Source: UBA9676 sp963730065
GTDB taxonomy: Bacteria; Actinomycetota; Actinomycetes; Streptosporangiales; Streptosporangiaceae
Assembly (NCBI GenBank): GCA_963730065.1
Contig: CAVSQL010000018.1
Location: 23,691-87,690 of the forward strand
DNA: 64,000 nucleotides
Reading direction: 5' to 3'
Both the position numbers and the translations under genes were made by a program. The notes under the pieces are model-generated. The model was given only the letters and a program-made list of their open reading frames with translations. It was not told the DNA's origin and made no database searches. Positions 44,586-53,010 of this stretch are shown one piece after another (position 1 is the stretch's first letter; every line of letters begins with the position of its first letter).

Positions 44586-44671
44586 CTGCGGGCAGTTCTC
44601 CTTCGTGCTCGGGAGGTCTGCACACCGCGCCCCGTCCCTGCCCGGCGGGCCCCGGCCTCCTTCCGGGGGTG

Positions 44672-44700
44672 CCCTTACCGGACCCTGGGCCCGGTAAGGG
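44672..44700 (-). terminator. Hairpin between rpmJ and rpsM
   Basis: CCCTTACCGG (44672-44681) and CCGGTAAGGG (44691-44700) form a perfect 10-bp stem with a 9-nt loop. There is no T-run after it on the minus strand. It may partly terminate or mark an RNA processing point between infA-rpmJ and the alpha cluster. Confidence 0.55.
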
Positions 44701-44722
44701 TGCGGTGCGTCTGGTTATCCCA

Positions 44723-44836
44723 TCAGCCCTGACGCTGCTTGTGGCGCGGGTCGGTGCAGATGACCATGACGCGACCATGCCGGCGAATGATCCGGCATTT
44801 GCTGCAGATCTTCTTCACGCTCGGCTTGACCTTCAT
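44723..44836 (-). CDS. rpmJ: Ribosomal protein L36
   Basis: A 37-residue protein, too short for routine gene callers. It reads MKVKPSVKKICSKCRIIRRH at the start and ends CTDPRHKQRQG. The zinc ligands C11, C14, C27 and H32 are all present (C-plus form). It lies between infA and rpsM, as in nearly all bacteria. Confidence 0.97.
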   Translation of the reverse strand: MKVKPSVKKICSKCRIIRRHGRVMVICTDPRHKQRQG

Positions 44837-44902
44837 CGTGGTCTCCTCTGGCGCTGGGGCGTGCCCTGGCGCATCTCGGTCAGTTTCTCGCCTGCAGGTC
44901 CG

Positions 44903-45124
44903 TTACTTGTAGCGGTAGACGATCCGCCCGCGGGACAGGTCGTAGGGGCTCAGCTCCACGACGACCCGGTCGTCGGGCAGAATCCGGATGTAGTGCATCC
45001 GCATCTTCCCGCTGATGTGGGCCAGGACCTTGTGCCCGTTGTCAAGCTCCACCCGGAAGAAGGCGTTCGGGAGTGACTCCACGATCGTGCCTTCGATCTC
45101 GATGGCGCCGTCCTTCTTGGGCAT
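44903..45124 (-). CDS. infA: Translation initiation factor IF-1
   Basis: A 73-residue OB-fold protein occupying the ribosomal A site during initiation. It has [40 protein letters not shown]-like residues ([10 protein letters not shown]) and [13 protein letters not shown] at the end. ATG 45124 was chosen from the family start; GGAGG lies just upstream. A dyad at 45189-45216 in the leader may be regulatory. Confidence 0.97.
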   Translation of the reverse strand: [73 protein letters not shown]

Positions 45125-45427
45125 ATCCTCCGCATTTCGCTCGGTCCGCCAGCAGCCGCATGGGCGGCCGCTCGCAGGGGTGGTTTCCGTGATCGTGTAC
45201 TGCCGCTCACGATCACATAGCCTCTGATGCTGCCCCGCAGCCTGGGCACATGCTGTCGCATGATCGCCAGATGCGGGCCGGCCCAGCAAACGGCTGTCCG
45301 CCACCGGCGCACAAGCCAGCCGGGGACAGCTCACAGGCCGGAGCAGAGTCTACGCGACATGAGCTGTCTATGCGAACTCCGGCGGGACCCCGGGTATTCC
45401 CTGGCCCGGCGGCCCGCGGGCCGGGCG
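45125..45427. promoter_or_regulatory. infA leader region with a 9-bp inverted repeat
   Basis: This 303-bp gap upstream of infA contains GTGATCGTG (45189-45197) and CACGATCAC (45208-45216), a perfect dyad with a 10-nt spacer. It could be an operator or an RNA hairpin. No gene is visible. A sure promoter was not recognised, although infA often has its own. Confidence 0.5.
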
Positions 45428-45898
45428 TCAGCGGTCCCGGCGGCGCCGGTGACGGCGTGGCGCGTCGTCGCTGACCCACCGCCCCAGCAGGATGAGGCCG
45501 TAGGGCCCGGCGATCCACAGGAACCACAGGTTAGCCGGGTGCCCGGAGAGCAGCCAGACAAAAAACGCGACCAGGCTCACTGAGAGCCAGGACCCCAGGG
45601 CGGCCCGCCAGGCCGGGGTGAGGCGCCCCGGCGCCATCATCCACGGCAGCGGCGGTGGGCCGGACCCGCCGCGGCGGCCCCGGTCCAGCGAGGCGTCGGG
45701 CAGCTTATAGAGATCGATCCCCGGCAGGTCGGTCAGCAGTTCGTCCAGTTCGCCCAGGGTCTTGGCCGCATATGCCTTGTCAAGCCGCTCATTGAACTCG
45801 TCGGCCGTCAGCCTGCCCGCCGCGTGGTGCTCGCGCAGCAGCGCCGCGGTCCGGTCGCGGTCCGCGTCCGAGGCACGAATCCTGGGGTCACTGGCCAT
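45428..45898 (-). CDS. DUF1707 domain membrane protein
   Basis: A 156-residue protein. The N-terminal 55 residues match DUF1707 (IRASDADRDRTAALLREHHA, GRLTADEFNERLDKAYAAKT, LDELLTDLP), followed by a linker and two hydrophobic helices (about 105-122 and 126-143) and a basic tail. Function is unknown. ATG 45898 lies 6 bp after GAGGAGG; 45904 touches the ribosome site. The map stop is only 11 bp upstream and the ribosome site overlaps it, so it is co-translated with map inside the ribosomal cluster. Confidence 0.85.
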   Translation of the reverse strand: MASDPRIRASDADRDRTAALLREHHAAGRLTADEFNERLDKAYAAKTLGELDELLTDLPGIDLYKLPDASLDRGRRGGSGPPPLPWMMAPGRLTPAWRAALGSWLSVSLVAFFVWLLSGHPANLWFLWIAGPYGLILLGRWVSDDAPRRHRRRRDR

Positions 45899-45909
45899 CG
45901 GCATCCTCC

Positions 45910-46752
45910 TCAGCTGTTCGACCGTGCCAGTTCGCGGGGCGGCTGCTCAGCCAGCCGGGCGAAGCCTTCCTTGCCCCCGTCGGCCGCCGTGAGCACCCAC
46001 GGCCCACCGGCGGTGATCGCCACCGTGTGCTCGAAGTGAGCGGCCGGGCTGCCGTCTTCGCTCACTACCGTCCAGCCGTCATCGAGCAGGCGGGTGCCGG
46101 GGCCGCCGAGCACGAGCAGCGGCTCGATGGCCAGCGCCATCCCTTCGGCCAGCACCGGCCCCCGGCCAGGCCGCCCCTGGTTGGGCACCGGGGGGTCCAT
46201 GTGCATCTCGCTGCCGATGCCGTGCCCGCCGTAGTCCTCGACGATTCCGTACGTCCCCGCCGACTGGGCGCACCGCTGCACTGCATGTGAGACATTGCCG
46301 AGCCGGGCGCCGGGCCGGGCGGCGGCAAGCCCGTGCCACAGTGCCCGCTCGCAGGTGCCGAGCAGCCGGCCCAGCTCGGCCCCGACCGTTCCGACCGGAA
46401 CGGTCAGGGCGGCGTCGGCGTGCCAGCCATCGACGATCGCCCCGCAGTCGATCGACACCACGTCGCCGCCGCGCAGCCGCCGGCCCTCCCGCGGGATCCC
46501 ATGCACGATTTCGTCGTTGACACAGGCGCAGATCGTCGCGGGATACCCGTGATAGCCCAGGAACGACGGGGCCGCCCCGGCCACCCGGATCTCGTGGGCG
46601 GCGATCGCGTCCAGTTCGGCGGTGCTGACCCCGGGCGCCACCGCGGCCGCGGCCGCCTTCAGGGCGCTGGCGACCACCTGTCCCGCTTCGGCCATCGCCG
46701 CCAGCTGCGCCGCGGTCTTGATCTGTATGGCCGGCTCGCGCCTCACCCGCAT
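45910..46752 (-). CDS. map: Type I methionine aminopeptidase
   Basis: A 280-residue enzyme removing the N-terminal Met from nascent proteins. Metal ligands are visible in SIDCGAIVDGWHADAAL, GGHGIGSEMHMDP, LAIEPLLVLG and FEHTVAIT. VNDEIVHGIPREGRRL is typical. The last 25 residues extend beyond the usual end. It lies between adk and the DUF1707 gene. Confidence 0.96.
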   Translation of the reverse strand: MRVRREPAIQIKTAAQLAAMAEAGQVVASALKAAAAAVAPGVSTAELDAIAAHEIRVAGAAPSFLGYHGYPATICACVNDEIVHGIPREGRRLRGGDVVSIDCGAIVDGWHADAALTVPVGTVGAELGRLLGTCERALWHGLAAARPGARLGNVSHAVQRCAQSAGTYGIVEDYGGHGIGSEMHMDPPVPNQGRPGRGPVLAEGMALAIEPLLVLGGPGTRLLDDGWTVVSEDGSPAAHFEHTVAITAGGPWVLTAADGGKEGFARLAEQPPRELARSNS

Positions 46753-46803
46753 CGTGCCTCCGGATCCCCCATTACCGTACCCGCCGCAGGCGGGGCAGCC
46801 CCA

Positions 46804-47457
46804 TCACCGGATGAAACGGCGCAGGGCGCTCAGGGCGCGTTCGGTGATCTCGTCCACCGGGCCGGTGGCGTCGAGGCCGAGCAGGATGCCTTCGTCGGCG
46901 TAGAACGAGACCAGCGGCGCGGTCTGCTGCTGGTACACCTCGAGCCGGTGCCTGATCGTTTGCTCGCGGTCGTCGTCGCGCTGGAACAGCTCACCGCCGC
47001 AATCGTCGCAGATGCCGTGGCGGGCCGGCGGGTCGAACGTCGCGTGCCAGACCCGCCCGCACCGCCGGCAGGTGCGCCGGCCCGACAGCCGGCGCACCAC
47101 CTCATCGTCGTCCACCACCAGTTCCAGCACCACGTCCAGCCTGGTGTCCCAGGCCAGGAGCATCTTCTTGAGCGTCTCGGCCTGCGGCACGTTGCGGGGG
47201 AACCCGTCGAGCAGGAATCCCGCGCCGGCGTCGTCGTCGGCCAGCCGGTCGCTGACCATCGCGATGGTGATCTCGTCGGGAACCAGATCGCCACGCTCCA
47301 TGTACGACTGGGCGCGGCGGCCCAGGGCGGTGCCATGGCTGACGTTGTCGCGGAAGATATCACCTGTCGAGATCTTCGGGATGGACAGGTGCGACGAGAT
47401 GAACTGGGCCTGTGTCCCCTTGCCCGCACCGGGGGGGCCCACGAGGACGAGATGCAC
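46804..47457 (-). CDS. adk: Adenylate kinase with zinc-finger LID
   Basis: A 217-residue kinase interconverting AMP, ADP and ATP. It has the P-loop LVLVGPPGAGKGTQAQFIS, DGFPRNVPQAETL and a long LID with two Cys pairs (CRRCGRV, CDDCGGEL), the zinc-binding form. Its GTG start shares one base with the secY stop (TAGTG), so translation is coupled. Confidence 0.97.
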   Translation of the reverse strand: MHLVLVGPPGAGKGTQAQFISSHLSIPKISTGDIFRDNVSHGTALGRRAQSYMERGDLVPDEITIAMVSDRLADDDAGAGFLLDGFPRNVPQAETLKKMLLAWDTRLDVVLELVVDDDEVVRRLSGRRTCRRCGRVWHATFDPPARHGICDDCGGELFQRDDDREQTIRHRLEVYQQQTAPLVSFYADEGILLGLDATGPVDEITERALSALRRFIR

Positions 47458-48767
47458 TACCGCAGGAAACCCTCGTAATTGCGCTGCTGGAGTTGGCTCT
47501 CGATCTGCTTCACCGTGTCCAGCCCGACCCCCACCGCGATCAGGATGCTGGTGCCCCCGAACGGGAAGTTCTGGGTCGCCCCGACCAGCGCCAGCGCGAT
47601 CATCGGGATGAGCGCGATGACACCGAGATAGATCGAGCCCGGGGCGGTGAGCCGGGTGAGCACGTAGTTGAGGTATTCGGAGGTTGGCCGGCCGGGACGG
47701 ATGCCGGGGATGAATCCGCCGTACTTCTTCATGTTGTCGGCGACTTCGGTCGGGTTGAAGGTGATCGCCACGTAGAAGTACGTGAAGAAGATGATCAGCA
47801 CGAAGAACGAGAGCATGTAGACCGCCGAGTCGCCCCTGACCATGTACGTGTTAATCCACGTGACCCAGCCCTGCGGGTGCGTCCGGCTCCCGAAGATCGT
47901 GCTGGCCAGCTGCGGGATGTACAGCATCGACGAGGCGAAGATGACCGGGATGACACCCGCCTGGTTCACCTTCAGCGGGATATACGTCGAGGTCCCGCCG
48001 TACATCTTGCGCCCGACCATCCGTTTGGCATATTGCACCGGGATCCGGCGCTGGGCCTGCTCCATGAACACCACGAAGGCCACGATCGCGACCCCGACGG
48101 CGAGCACGACCGCGAACACGAACCCGTGCCGGGTCTTGTAGATGGTCTGCATCTCGCCCGGGATGACGGCGATGACCTGGGTGAAGATCAGGATCGACAT
48201 GCCGTTGCCCACGCCGCGGTCGGTGATCAGCTCGCCCAGCCACATGATGACCGCGGTGCCTGCGGTCATGGTGAGCACCATCGTGGAGATGGTGAAGACC
48301 GAGGAGTCGGGGATCAGGGACTGGTTGCAGGCGCCCTGGAACAGGTTGCCGGACCGGGCGAGCGCCACGATCCCGGTTGATTGCATGATCGCCAGGCCGA
48401 CGGTGAGGTACCGGGTGTACTGGGTGATCTTGGCCTGCCCGGCCTGGCCTTCCTGCCGCAGTGTCTCCAGCCGCGGGATGACCACGGCGAGCAACTGCAG
48501 GATGATGCTGGCGGTGATGTAGGGCATGATGCCGAGCGCGAACACCGACAGCTTGAACAGTGCCCCGCCGCTGAACAGGTTGACCAGGGCGAAGACGCTG
48601 CCGCCCTTGGCGGCCGCGGCCCCGATGCACGCATGGACCGCCTTCTCCGAGATGCCCGGGGTGGGCAGCGCCGCCCCCAGCCGGAAGACGGCGATCATGG
48701 CGACGGTGAAGAGCAGCTTCCGGCGCAGGTCTGGCGTCCGGAACGCCCTGAGGAACGCGGTCAGCAT
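47457..48767 (-). CDS. secY: Protein translocase subunit SecY
   Basis: A 436-residue ten-helix channel subunit of the Sec translocon. It has FRTPDLRRKLLFTVAMIAVFR, GIMPYITASIILQLLAVVIP (plug and helix 2 region), LGELITDRGVGNGMSILIF and NPTEVADNMKKYGGFIPGIRPG. It follows rplO after a 178-bp gap that contains a hairpin and a possible own promoter (TACACT at 48817-48812). Confidence 0.98.
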   Translation of the reverse strand: MLTAFLRAFRTPDLRRKLLFTVAMIAVFRLGAALPTPGISEKAVHACIGAAAAKGGSVFALVNLFSGGALFKLSVFALGIMPYITASIILQLLAVVIPRLETLRQEGQAGQAKITQYTRYLTVGLAIMQSTGIVALARSGNLFQGACNQSLIPDSSVFTISTMVLTMTAGTAVIMWLGELITDRGVGNGMSILIFTQVIAVIPGEMQTIYKTRHGFVFAVVLAVGVAIVAFVVFMEQAQRRIPVQYAKRMVGRKMYGGTSTYIPLKVNQAGVIPVIFASSMLYIPQLASTIFGSRTHPQGWVTWINTYMVRGDSAVYMLSFFVLIIFFTYFYVAITFNPTEVADNMKKYGGFIPGIRPGRPTSEYLNYVLTRLTAPGSIYLGVIALIPMIALALVGATQNFPFGGTSILIAVGVGLDTVKQIESQLQQRNYEGFLR

Positions 48768-48871
48768 GCGTCGTCCTCACATCGATGGGTCAGCACAAAG
48801 GTGGCCGCCGCAGTGTAACGCGCTCGCTGCACTGTAACAGCCAGCCCGCAGCGGCGGCACCGGCGCACGCT

Positions 48872-48901
48872 ACCCGGGAAGCCAGCTCAGGCTGCCCGGG
48901 T
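48872..48901 (-). terminator. Hairpin between rplO and secY
   Basis: ACCCGGGAAGCC (48872-48883) pairs with GGCTGCCCGGGT (48890-48901) with one mismatch and a 6-nt loop. It is located 45 bp after the rplO stop. Like most actinobacterial stems it lacks a U-tract. It probably reduces or modulates read-through into secY. Confidence 0.55.
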
Positions 48902-48945
48902 GCGGCGCGGAGGCCGTTATGGCCAGTGATCACTTCGGCGGTTCC

Positions 48946-49497
48946 TCAGAGCTGCGTGATGGTTCCTCCGGCAGCGGTGATCTTCTCCTTCGCAGTGGCG
49001 GAGAAGGCGTGCGCGCTGACCCGCCACGCCGCCCCGGCCTCACCGTTGCCCAGTATCTTGACCAGTTCCCCGGCGCGCACCGCGCCCTTGGCGGTCAGGC
49101 TGTCGGGGGTGATGTCGCCGCCGTCAGGGTAGAGCTCGGTCAGCCGCCCGGTGTTGACGACCTGGTAAGTGGTCTTGAACCGCAGGTTGGAGAAGCCCCC
49201 CAGCTTGGGCACCCGGCGGTGCAGCGGCATCTGGCCGCCCTCAAAGGCCACCGCCACCTGGCCGCGGGCCTTGGTGCCCTTGGTGCCCCGGCCAGCCGTC
49301 TTGCCCTTGGATCCCTGGCCGCGGCCGACCCGGGTCCGCGCCTTGCGCGCACCCGGGGCCGGGCGGAGGTGATGCAGTTTCAGGCCCGCCCGGCCACCGC
49401 TGGTACCGCTGTCACCGGCACCGCTGTCACCGGTACCGCTGTCACCGGTACCGCTGCCAGTGGCCCGGTCGCCACGGCCCTTGCCCGCGCTTGCCAT
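48946..49497 (-). CDS. rplO: Ribosomal protein L15 with repetitive N-terminus
   Basis: A 183-residue L15. The core starts at about residue 38 (LKLHHLRPAPGARKARTRVGRGQGSKGKTAGRGTKG-type region). It includes KARGQVAVAFEGGQMPLHRR and the ending of a normal L15. About 37 extra N-terminal residues contain a GTGDS-type pentapeptide repeated about four times, encoded by a 15-bp tandem repeat. L15 normally starts with MKLHDLRP, so this is an insertion or extension. Confidence 0.95.
   Translation of the reverse strand: MASAGKGRGDRATGSGTGDSGTGDSGAGDSGTSGGRAGLKLHHLRPAPGARKARTRVGRGQGSKGKTAGRGTKGTKARGQVAVAFEGGQMPLHRRVPKLGGFSNLRFKTTYQVVNTGRLTELYPDGGDITPDSLTAKGAVRAGELVKILGNGEAGAAWRVSAHAFSATAKEKITAAGGTITQL
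49402..49461. repeat. 15-bp tandem repeat, 4 units, in the rplO 5' end
   Basis: Four consecutive units of GGTACCGCTGTCACC (plus-strand reading) with one or a few changes in units 2 and 4. On the coding strand they give GDSGT/GDSGA pentapeptides. In frame, and different in composition from the neighbouring ribosomal genes. Confidence 0.85.
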
Positions 49498-49499
49498 GC

Positions 49500-49682
49500 T
49501 CAGTCCACCTCCTCGACGGTGACCAGATGGCGCACCGCCTGGATCATGCCCCGGAACTCGGGCCGGTCGTCCTTGATGACCACCTGGCCGATCCGCTTCA
49601 GCCCGAGCGAGCGCAACGAGGCCCGCTGCCGGGCGGTGCCGCCGATCCGCGACTTGGTCTGGGTTACTTTCAACTGTGCCAT
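49500..49682 (-). CDS. rpmD: Ribosomal protein L30
   Basis: A 60-residue L30. AQLKVTQTKSRIGGTARQR and SLGLKRIGQVVIKDDRPEFRG are the family pattern. ATG 49682 was chosen for family length; a longer frame upstream is the shadow of rpsE. It is tightly packed between rpsE and rplO (14 bp and 2 bp gaps). Confidence 0.96.
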   Translation of the reverse strand: MAQLKVTQTKSRIGGTARQRASLRSLGLKRIGQVVIKDDRPEFRGMIQAVRHLVTVEEVD

Positions 49683-49696
49683 CGAAGCGCTCCCGG

Positions 49697-50311
49697 TCAG
49701 CTGTTGCCCGTTGCGGCCGCGGCTGCGGCCGCGCGAGCGCGCAGCATCGCCGCTGGCGCCACGTCCTCGATCGGCAGCCCTCGCCGGGCCGCGATCTCCT
49801 CCGGGCGGTTGAGGCTCTTCAGCGCCGCCACCGTCGCGTGCACCACGTTGATCGGGTTCGACGACCCCAGCGACCGGGAGAGCACGTCGTGGATGCCCGC
49901 GCATTCCAGCACAGCGCGCACCGGGCCGCCGGCGATGACCCCGGTCCCGGGGCTGGCGGGCTTGAGCAGCACAACGCCGGCCGACTCTTCCCCCTGCACC
50001 GTGTGCGGGATGGTGCCGCCGATGCGGGGCACCCGGAAGAAATGCTTCTTGGCCGCCTCGACGCCTTTGGCGATCGCGGCGGGCACTTCCTTGGCCTTGC
50101 CATAGCCGACGCCGACCATGCCGTTGCCGTCACCCACGACGACCAGGGCGGTGAAGCTGAACCGCCGCCCGCCCTGCACCACCTTGGCCACGCGGTTGAT
50201 GGTCACCACCCGCTCGAGGTAGGCGGTGCCCTTGTCGGCCCCGCCCCGGCGGTCGTCGCGGCGGTCCCGCCGCTCGCCGCCACCGCTGCCGCGCCGCGGA
50301 GTCCCTGCCAT
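49697..50311 (-). CDS. rpsE: Ribosomal protein S5
   Basis: A 204-residue S5 involved in decoding accuracy. It has LERVVTINRVAKVVQGGRRF, VVVGDGNGMVGVGYGKAKEV, KHFFRVPRIGGTIPHTVQG and LGSSNPINVVHATVAAL. The N-terminal 25 residues are Arg/Gly/Asp-rich, as is common in actinobacteria. Confidence 0.98.
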   Translation of the reverse strand: MAGTPRRGSGGGERRDRRDDRRGGADKGTAYLERVVTINRVAKVVQGGRRFSFTALVVVGDGNGMVGVGYGKAKEVPAAIAKGVEAAKKHFFRVPRIGGTIPHTVQGEESAGVVLLKPASPGTGVIAGGPVRAVLECAGIHDVLSRSLGSSNPINVVHATVAALKSLNRPEEIAARRGLPIEDVAPAAMLRARAAAAAAATGNS

Positions 50312-50405
50312 CAGATCGTCCTTCCAGTGTTAGCCCGGGGGGACGGCCCCCCGGAACCCCCCGCGTGGGCTGCCGCCCCACGAGGGTTGATCCGGGCCAG
50401 AGTGT

Positions 50406-50792
50406 TCACAGCTTCAGCCCGCCTTCCCGTGCCCCATCGGCGAGCGCGGCGACGCGGCCGTGGTAGGCGTAGCCACCCCGGTCGAACACCGCCGCGGCGA
50501 CGCCGGCCTCCTCGGCGCGGCGGGCCAGTAGCTCCCCCACCTGCCGCGCTTTGGCCGTCTTGTCGCCGCCAGCGTCCCGGATGGCGGAATCCAGGGTAGA
50601 CGCTGACGCGAGCGTCCGGCCCGTGCCATCGTCCACCAGCTGGGCGAAGATGTGCCGGGCCGACCGCTTGACGGCCAGCCGGGGACGGCCGACCGTGCCG
50701 CTGACCTTCTTGCGGACGCGCAGGTGCCGCCGCGCCCGCAAGGACGTCCGCGCGGTGGTGTGCCCGCGTGCCCTGGTCCTGGTAGCAGCCAT
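50406..50792 (-). CDS. rplR: Ribosomal protein L18
   Basis: A 128-residue 5S rRNA-binding protein. It shows RARRHLRVRKKVSGTVGRPR, KRSARHIFAQLVDDGTGRTL and VFDRGGYAYHGRVAALADG, then AREGGLKL at the end. It lies between rplF (3 bp upstream) and rpsE. Confidence 0.98.
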   Translation of the reverse strand: MAATRTRARGHTTARTSLRARRHLRVRKKVSGTVGRPRLAVKRSARHIFAQLVDDGTGRTLASASTLDSAIRDAGGDKTAKARQVGELLARRAEEAGVAAAVFDRGGYAYHGRVAALADGAREGGLKL

Positions 50793-50795
50793 GTC

Positions 50796-51332
50796 TTACT
50801 TCCCAGCCTTCCCGACCTTGCGGCGGATGTGCTCGCCGGAGTACCGCAGCCCCTTGCCCTTGTACGGGTCGGGCTTACGGAGCTTGCGTATGTTGGCGGC
50901 GACCTCGCCCACCTGCTGCTTGTCGATTCCCTCGACCACCAGCCGGGTGGGGGTCTCGACCCGCAGCGTGATGCCTTCCGGCGGGCTGACGGTCACCGGG
51001 TGGCTGAAGCCCAGGGCGAACTCCAGGTTGGGCCCCTTGGCCTGGACCCGGTAGCCCACGCCGACGATCTCCAGGGTCTTGCGGTAGCCCTCGGTCACAC
51101 CGGTCACCATGTTCGCGACCAGCGACCTGGACAGCCCGTGCAGTGCCCGGACGTTGCCCTCGTCGTTGGGCCTGGTCACCGTGATGATCCCGTCGCTCTG
51201 GGACACCTCGATGGGCTCGGCCACGTCGAGTGAGAGCTTGCCCTTGGGCCCGGTGACGATGACCTCGCGGCCGTTGATGGTGACATCCACCCCGCTGGGG
51301 ATCGTCACCGGCATTCGTCCGATACGTGACAT
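50796..51332 (-). CDS. rplF: Ribosomal protein L6
   Basis: A 178-residue L6 with its two tandem domains. It has SRIGRMPVTIPSGVDVTING, TVTRPNDEGNVRALHGLSRS, LGFSHPVTVSPPEGI and the signature PDPYKGKGLRYSGEHIRRK near the C-terminus. Standard length and position. Confidence 0.98.
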   Translation of the reverse strand: MSRIGRMPVTIPSGVDVTINGREVIVTGPKGKLSLDVAEPIEVSQSDGIITVTRPNDEGNVRALHGLSRSLVANMVTGVTEGYRKTLEIVGVGYRVQAKGPNLEFALGFSHPVTVSPPEGITLRVETPTRLVVEGIDKQQVGEVAANIRKLRKPDPYKGKGLRYSGEHIRRKVGKAGK

Positions 51333-51342
51333 CGCCGTCTCC

Positions 51343-51741
51343 TCACCAGACGTAGGCGAGGACTTCCCCGCCTACGCCACGCCTGACCGCCTGCCTGTCG
51401 GTCAACAGGCCACCGGAGGTGGAGATGATCGCGATGCCCAGCCCACCCAGCACCCGCGGCAGGTTGTCCTTTTTCGCGTACACGCGCAGCCCGGGCTTGG
51501 ACACCCGCTTGAGCCCCGCGATCGACCGCTCACGGGTCGGCCCGTACTTGAGCAAGATCACGAGGTTCTTGCCGACCTCAGCATCCTCCACGCGCCAGCC
51601 GGCGATATACCCCTGCTGCTGGAGGATCTCCGCGATGTGGATCTTGATCGTGGAGCAGGGCATGCCCACCGTGTCGTGGTATGCGGCGTTGGCGTTGCGC
51701 AGACGGGTCAGCATGTCTGCGATCGGGTCGGTCATTGTCAT
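51343..51741 (-). CDS. rpsH: Ribosomal protein S8
   Basis: A 132-residue S8, a 16S rRNA central-domain binder and often the spc-operon repressor. It has MTDPIADMLTRLRNANAAYH, SRPGLRVYAKK-like residues (SKPGLRVYAKKDNLPRV) and GIAIISTSGGLLTDRQA. ATG 51741 was chosen over 51735; both fit. The 130-bp gap upstream to rpsN holds no gene. Confidence 0.97.
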   Translation of the reverse strand: MTMTDPIADMLTRLRNANAAYHDTVGMPCSTIKIHIAEILQQQGYIAGWRVEDAEVGKNLVILLKYGPTRERSIAGLKRVSKPGLRVYAKKDNLPRVLGGLGIAIISTSGGLLTDRQAVRRGVGGEVLAYVW

Positions 51742-51871
51742 GGCCTGGTGGCCCTCCTCGCCGTGGTTTCCCTGCGGACCTGCGGCGTGGTCGGTGGGCG
51801 CCGGTAGCGCCCAGGTTGGTCGTTGCCCGGTGTGCGCCCGGGCGGGTCGTGCTAGCTGTCGCGGTAGTCGG

Positions 51872-52057
51872 TTACCAACTGGACTTGGTGATGCCGGGCA
51901 GCTCACCGCGGTGGGCCATGGACCGGAAACATATCCGGCACAGCCCGAACCTGCGGTACACCGCCCGCGGGCGCCCGCACCGCGAGCACCGGCTGTACCC
52001 GCGCACCTTGAACTTCGGCTTGCGGTTCGCCTTGACGACGAGCCCTTTCTTCGCCAC
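51872..52057 (-). CDS. rpsN: Ribosomal protein S14, zinc-binding type
   Basis: A 61-residue S14 of the short zinc-ribbon type. Cys24, Cys27, Cys40 and Cys43 (YSRCSRCGRPR, FGLCRICFRSMA) are all present. It lies 3 bp after rplE. A long zinc-free paralogue often exists elsewhere in actinobacteria and is not in this window. Confidence 0.98.
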   Translation of the reverse strand: MAKKGLVVKANRKPKFKVRGYSRCSRCGRPRAVYRRFGLCRICFRSMAHRGELPGITKSSW

Positions 52058-52060
52058 TGG

Positions 52061-52642
52061 TCAGTTCTCCTTGAACGGGAATCCGAGCCGGCGCAGCAGC
52101 GAACGGCCCTCGGCATCGGTGGTGGCGGTCGTGACCACGGTCACGTCCATCCCGCGCTGGCGGTCCACCTGGTCTGGGTTGATCTCGTGGAACATCAGTT
52201 GCTCGGTGAGGCCGAAGGTGTAGTTCCCCCGGCCGTCGAACTGCCGGTCGTTCAGGCCCCGGAAGTCACGGATCCGGGGCAGGGCCAGCGTGAGCAGCCG
52301 GTCGAGGAACTCCCACATCCGGTCGCCCCGCAGGGTCACGTGCGCGCCGATCGGCATGCCCTCGCGCAGCTTGAACTGGGCGATCGACTTTCTGGCCCGG
52401 GCCACGGCCGGCTTCTGGCCGGTGATGATGGTCAGGTCCTTCACCGCGCCCTCGATGAGCTTGGCGTCCCGCGCCGCCTCGCCAACCCCCATGTTGACGA
52501 CGATCTTGGCCAGGCCGGGGATCTGCATCACGTTGGGGTAGCCGAACTCCTCCCGCAACGCGGGCGCGATCTCCGCCCGGTAGCGCTCCTTCAGGCGCGG
52601 CTTGACGTGCCCGGGGGCCGCCTGCTCCGTTGTTGCTGTCAT
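52061..52642 (-). CDS. rplE: Ribosomal protein L5
   Basis: A 193-residue 5S rRNA-binding protein. It has RLKERYRAEIAPALREEFGY, NVMQIPGLAKIVVNMGVGEA, QKPAVARARKSIAQFKLREG and LTEQLMFHEINPDQVDRQRG. The ATG shares one base with the rplX stop (TGATG). Confidence 0.98.
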   Translation of the reverse strand: MTATTEQAAPGHVKPRLKERYRAEIAPALREEFGYPNVMQIPGLAKIVVNMGVGEAARDAKLIEGAVKDLTIITGQKPAVARARKSIAQFKLREGMPIGAHVTLRGDRMWEFLDRLLTLALPRIRDFRGLNDRQFDGRGNYTFGLTEQLMFHEINPDQVDRQRGMDVTVVTTATTDAEGRSLLRRLGFPFKEN

Positions 52643-53010
52643 CAGACGTCCTTACCGCTCGAGCGCGAGATCCGGACCTTGGCCCGGCTGCCGTCGGTCT
52701 CCTCGATCCGGTAGCCGGCGCGGGCCGGCTTCTTCGTGTCCGGGTCGACCAGCGCGACGTTGCTCACGTGGATCGGCGCTTCCTGGGTCACGATGCCGCC
52801 CTCCTTGGCACCCCGCGCACCCTGGAAGTTGACCTTCTGGTTCTTCCGGATGATGTTGACTCCCTGGACGAGGACCCGCTGCCGGTCCGGGTAGGCGAGG
52901 ATGACCTTGCCCTCGCGGCCTCGGTCACGGCCGGCCAGCACCACCACGGTGTCGCCCTTCTTGATCTTCATCCCGGCTGGCTTGCGGCCCGCCTGCGTTT
53001 GCTTCGCCAT
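52642..53010 (-). CDS. rplX: Ribosomal protein L24
   Basis: A 122-residue KOW-domain protein initiating 50S assembly. It shows MKIKKGDTVVVLAGRDRGRE, ILAYPDRQRVLVQGVNIIRK and GGIVTQEAPIHVSNVALVDP. ATG 53010 shares one base with the rplN stop (TGATG). The first 14 residues precede the usual KIKKGD start. Confidence 0.97.
   Translation of the reverse strand: MAKQTQAGRKPAGMKIKKGDTVVVLAGRDRGREGKVILAYPDRQRVLVQGVNIIRKNQKVNFQGARGAKEGGIVTQEAPIHVSNVALVDPDTKKPARAGYRIEETDGSRAKVRISRSSGKDV

Noticed and set aside
51742..52116. Upstream in-frame extension of rpsH
   Set aside because: It covers rpsN in another frame and is Arg-rich without similarity to S8.
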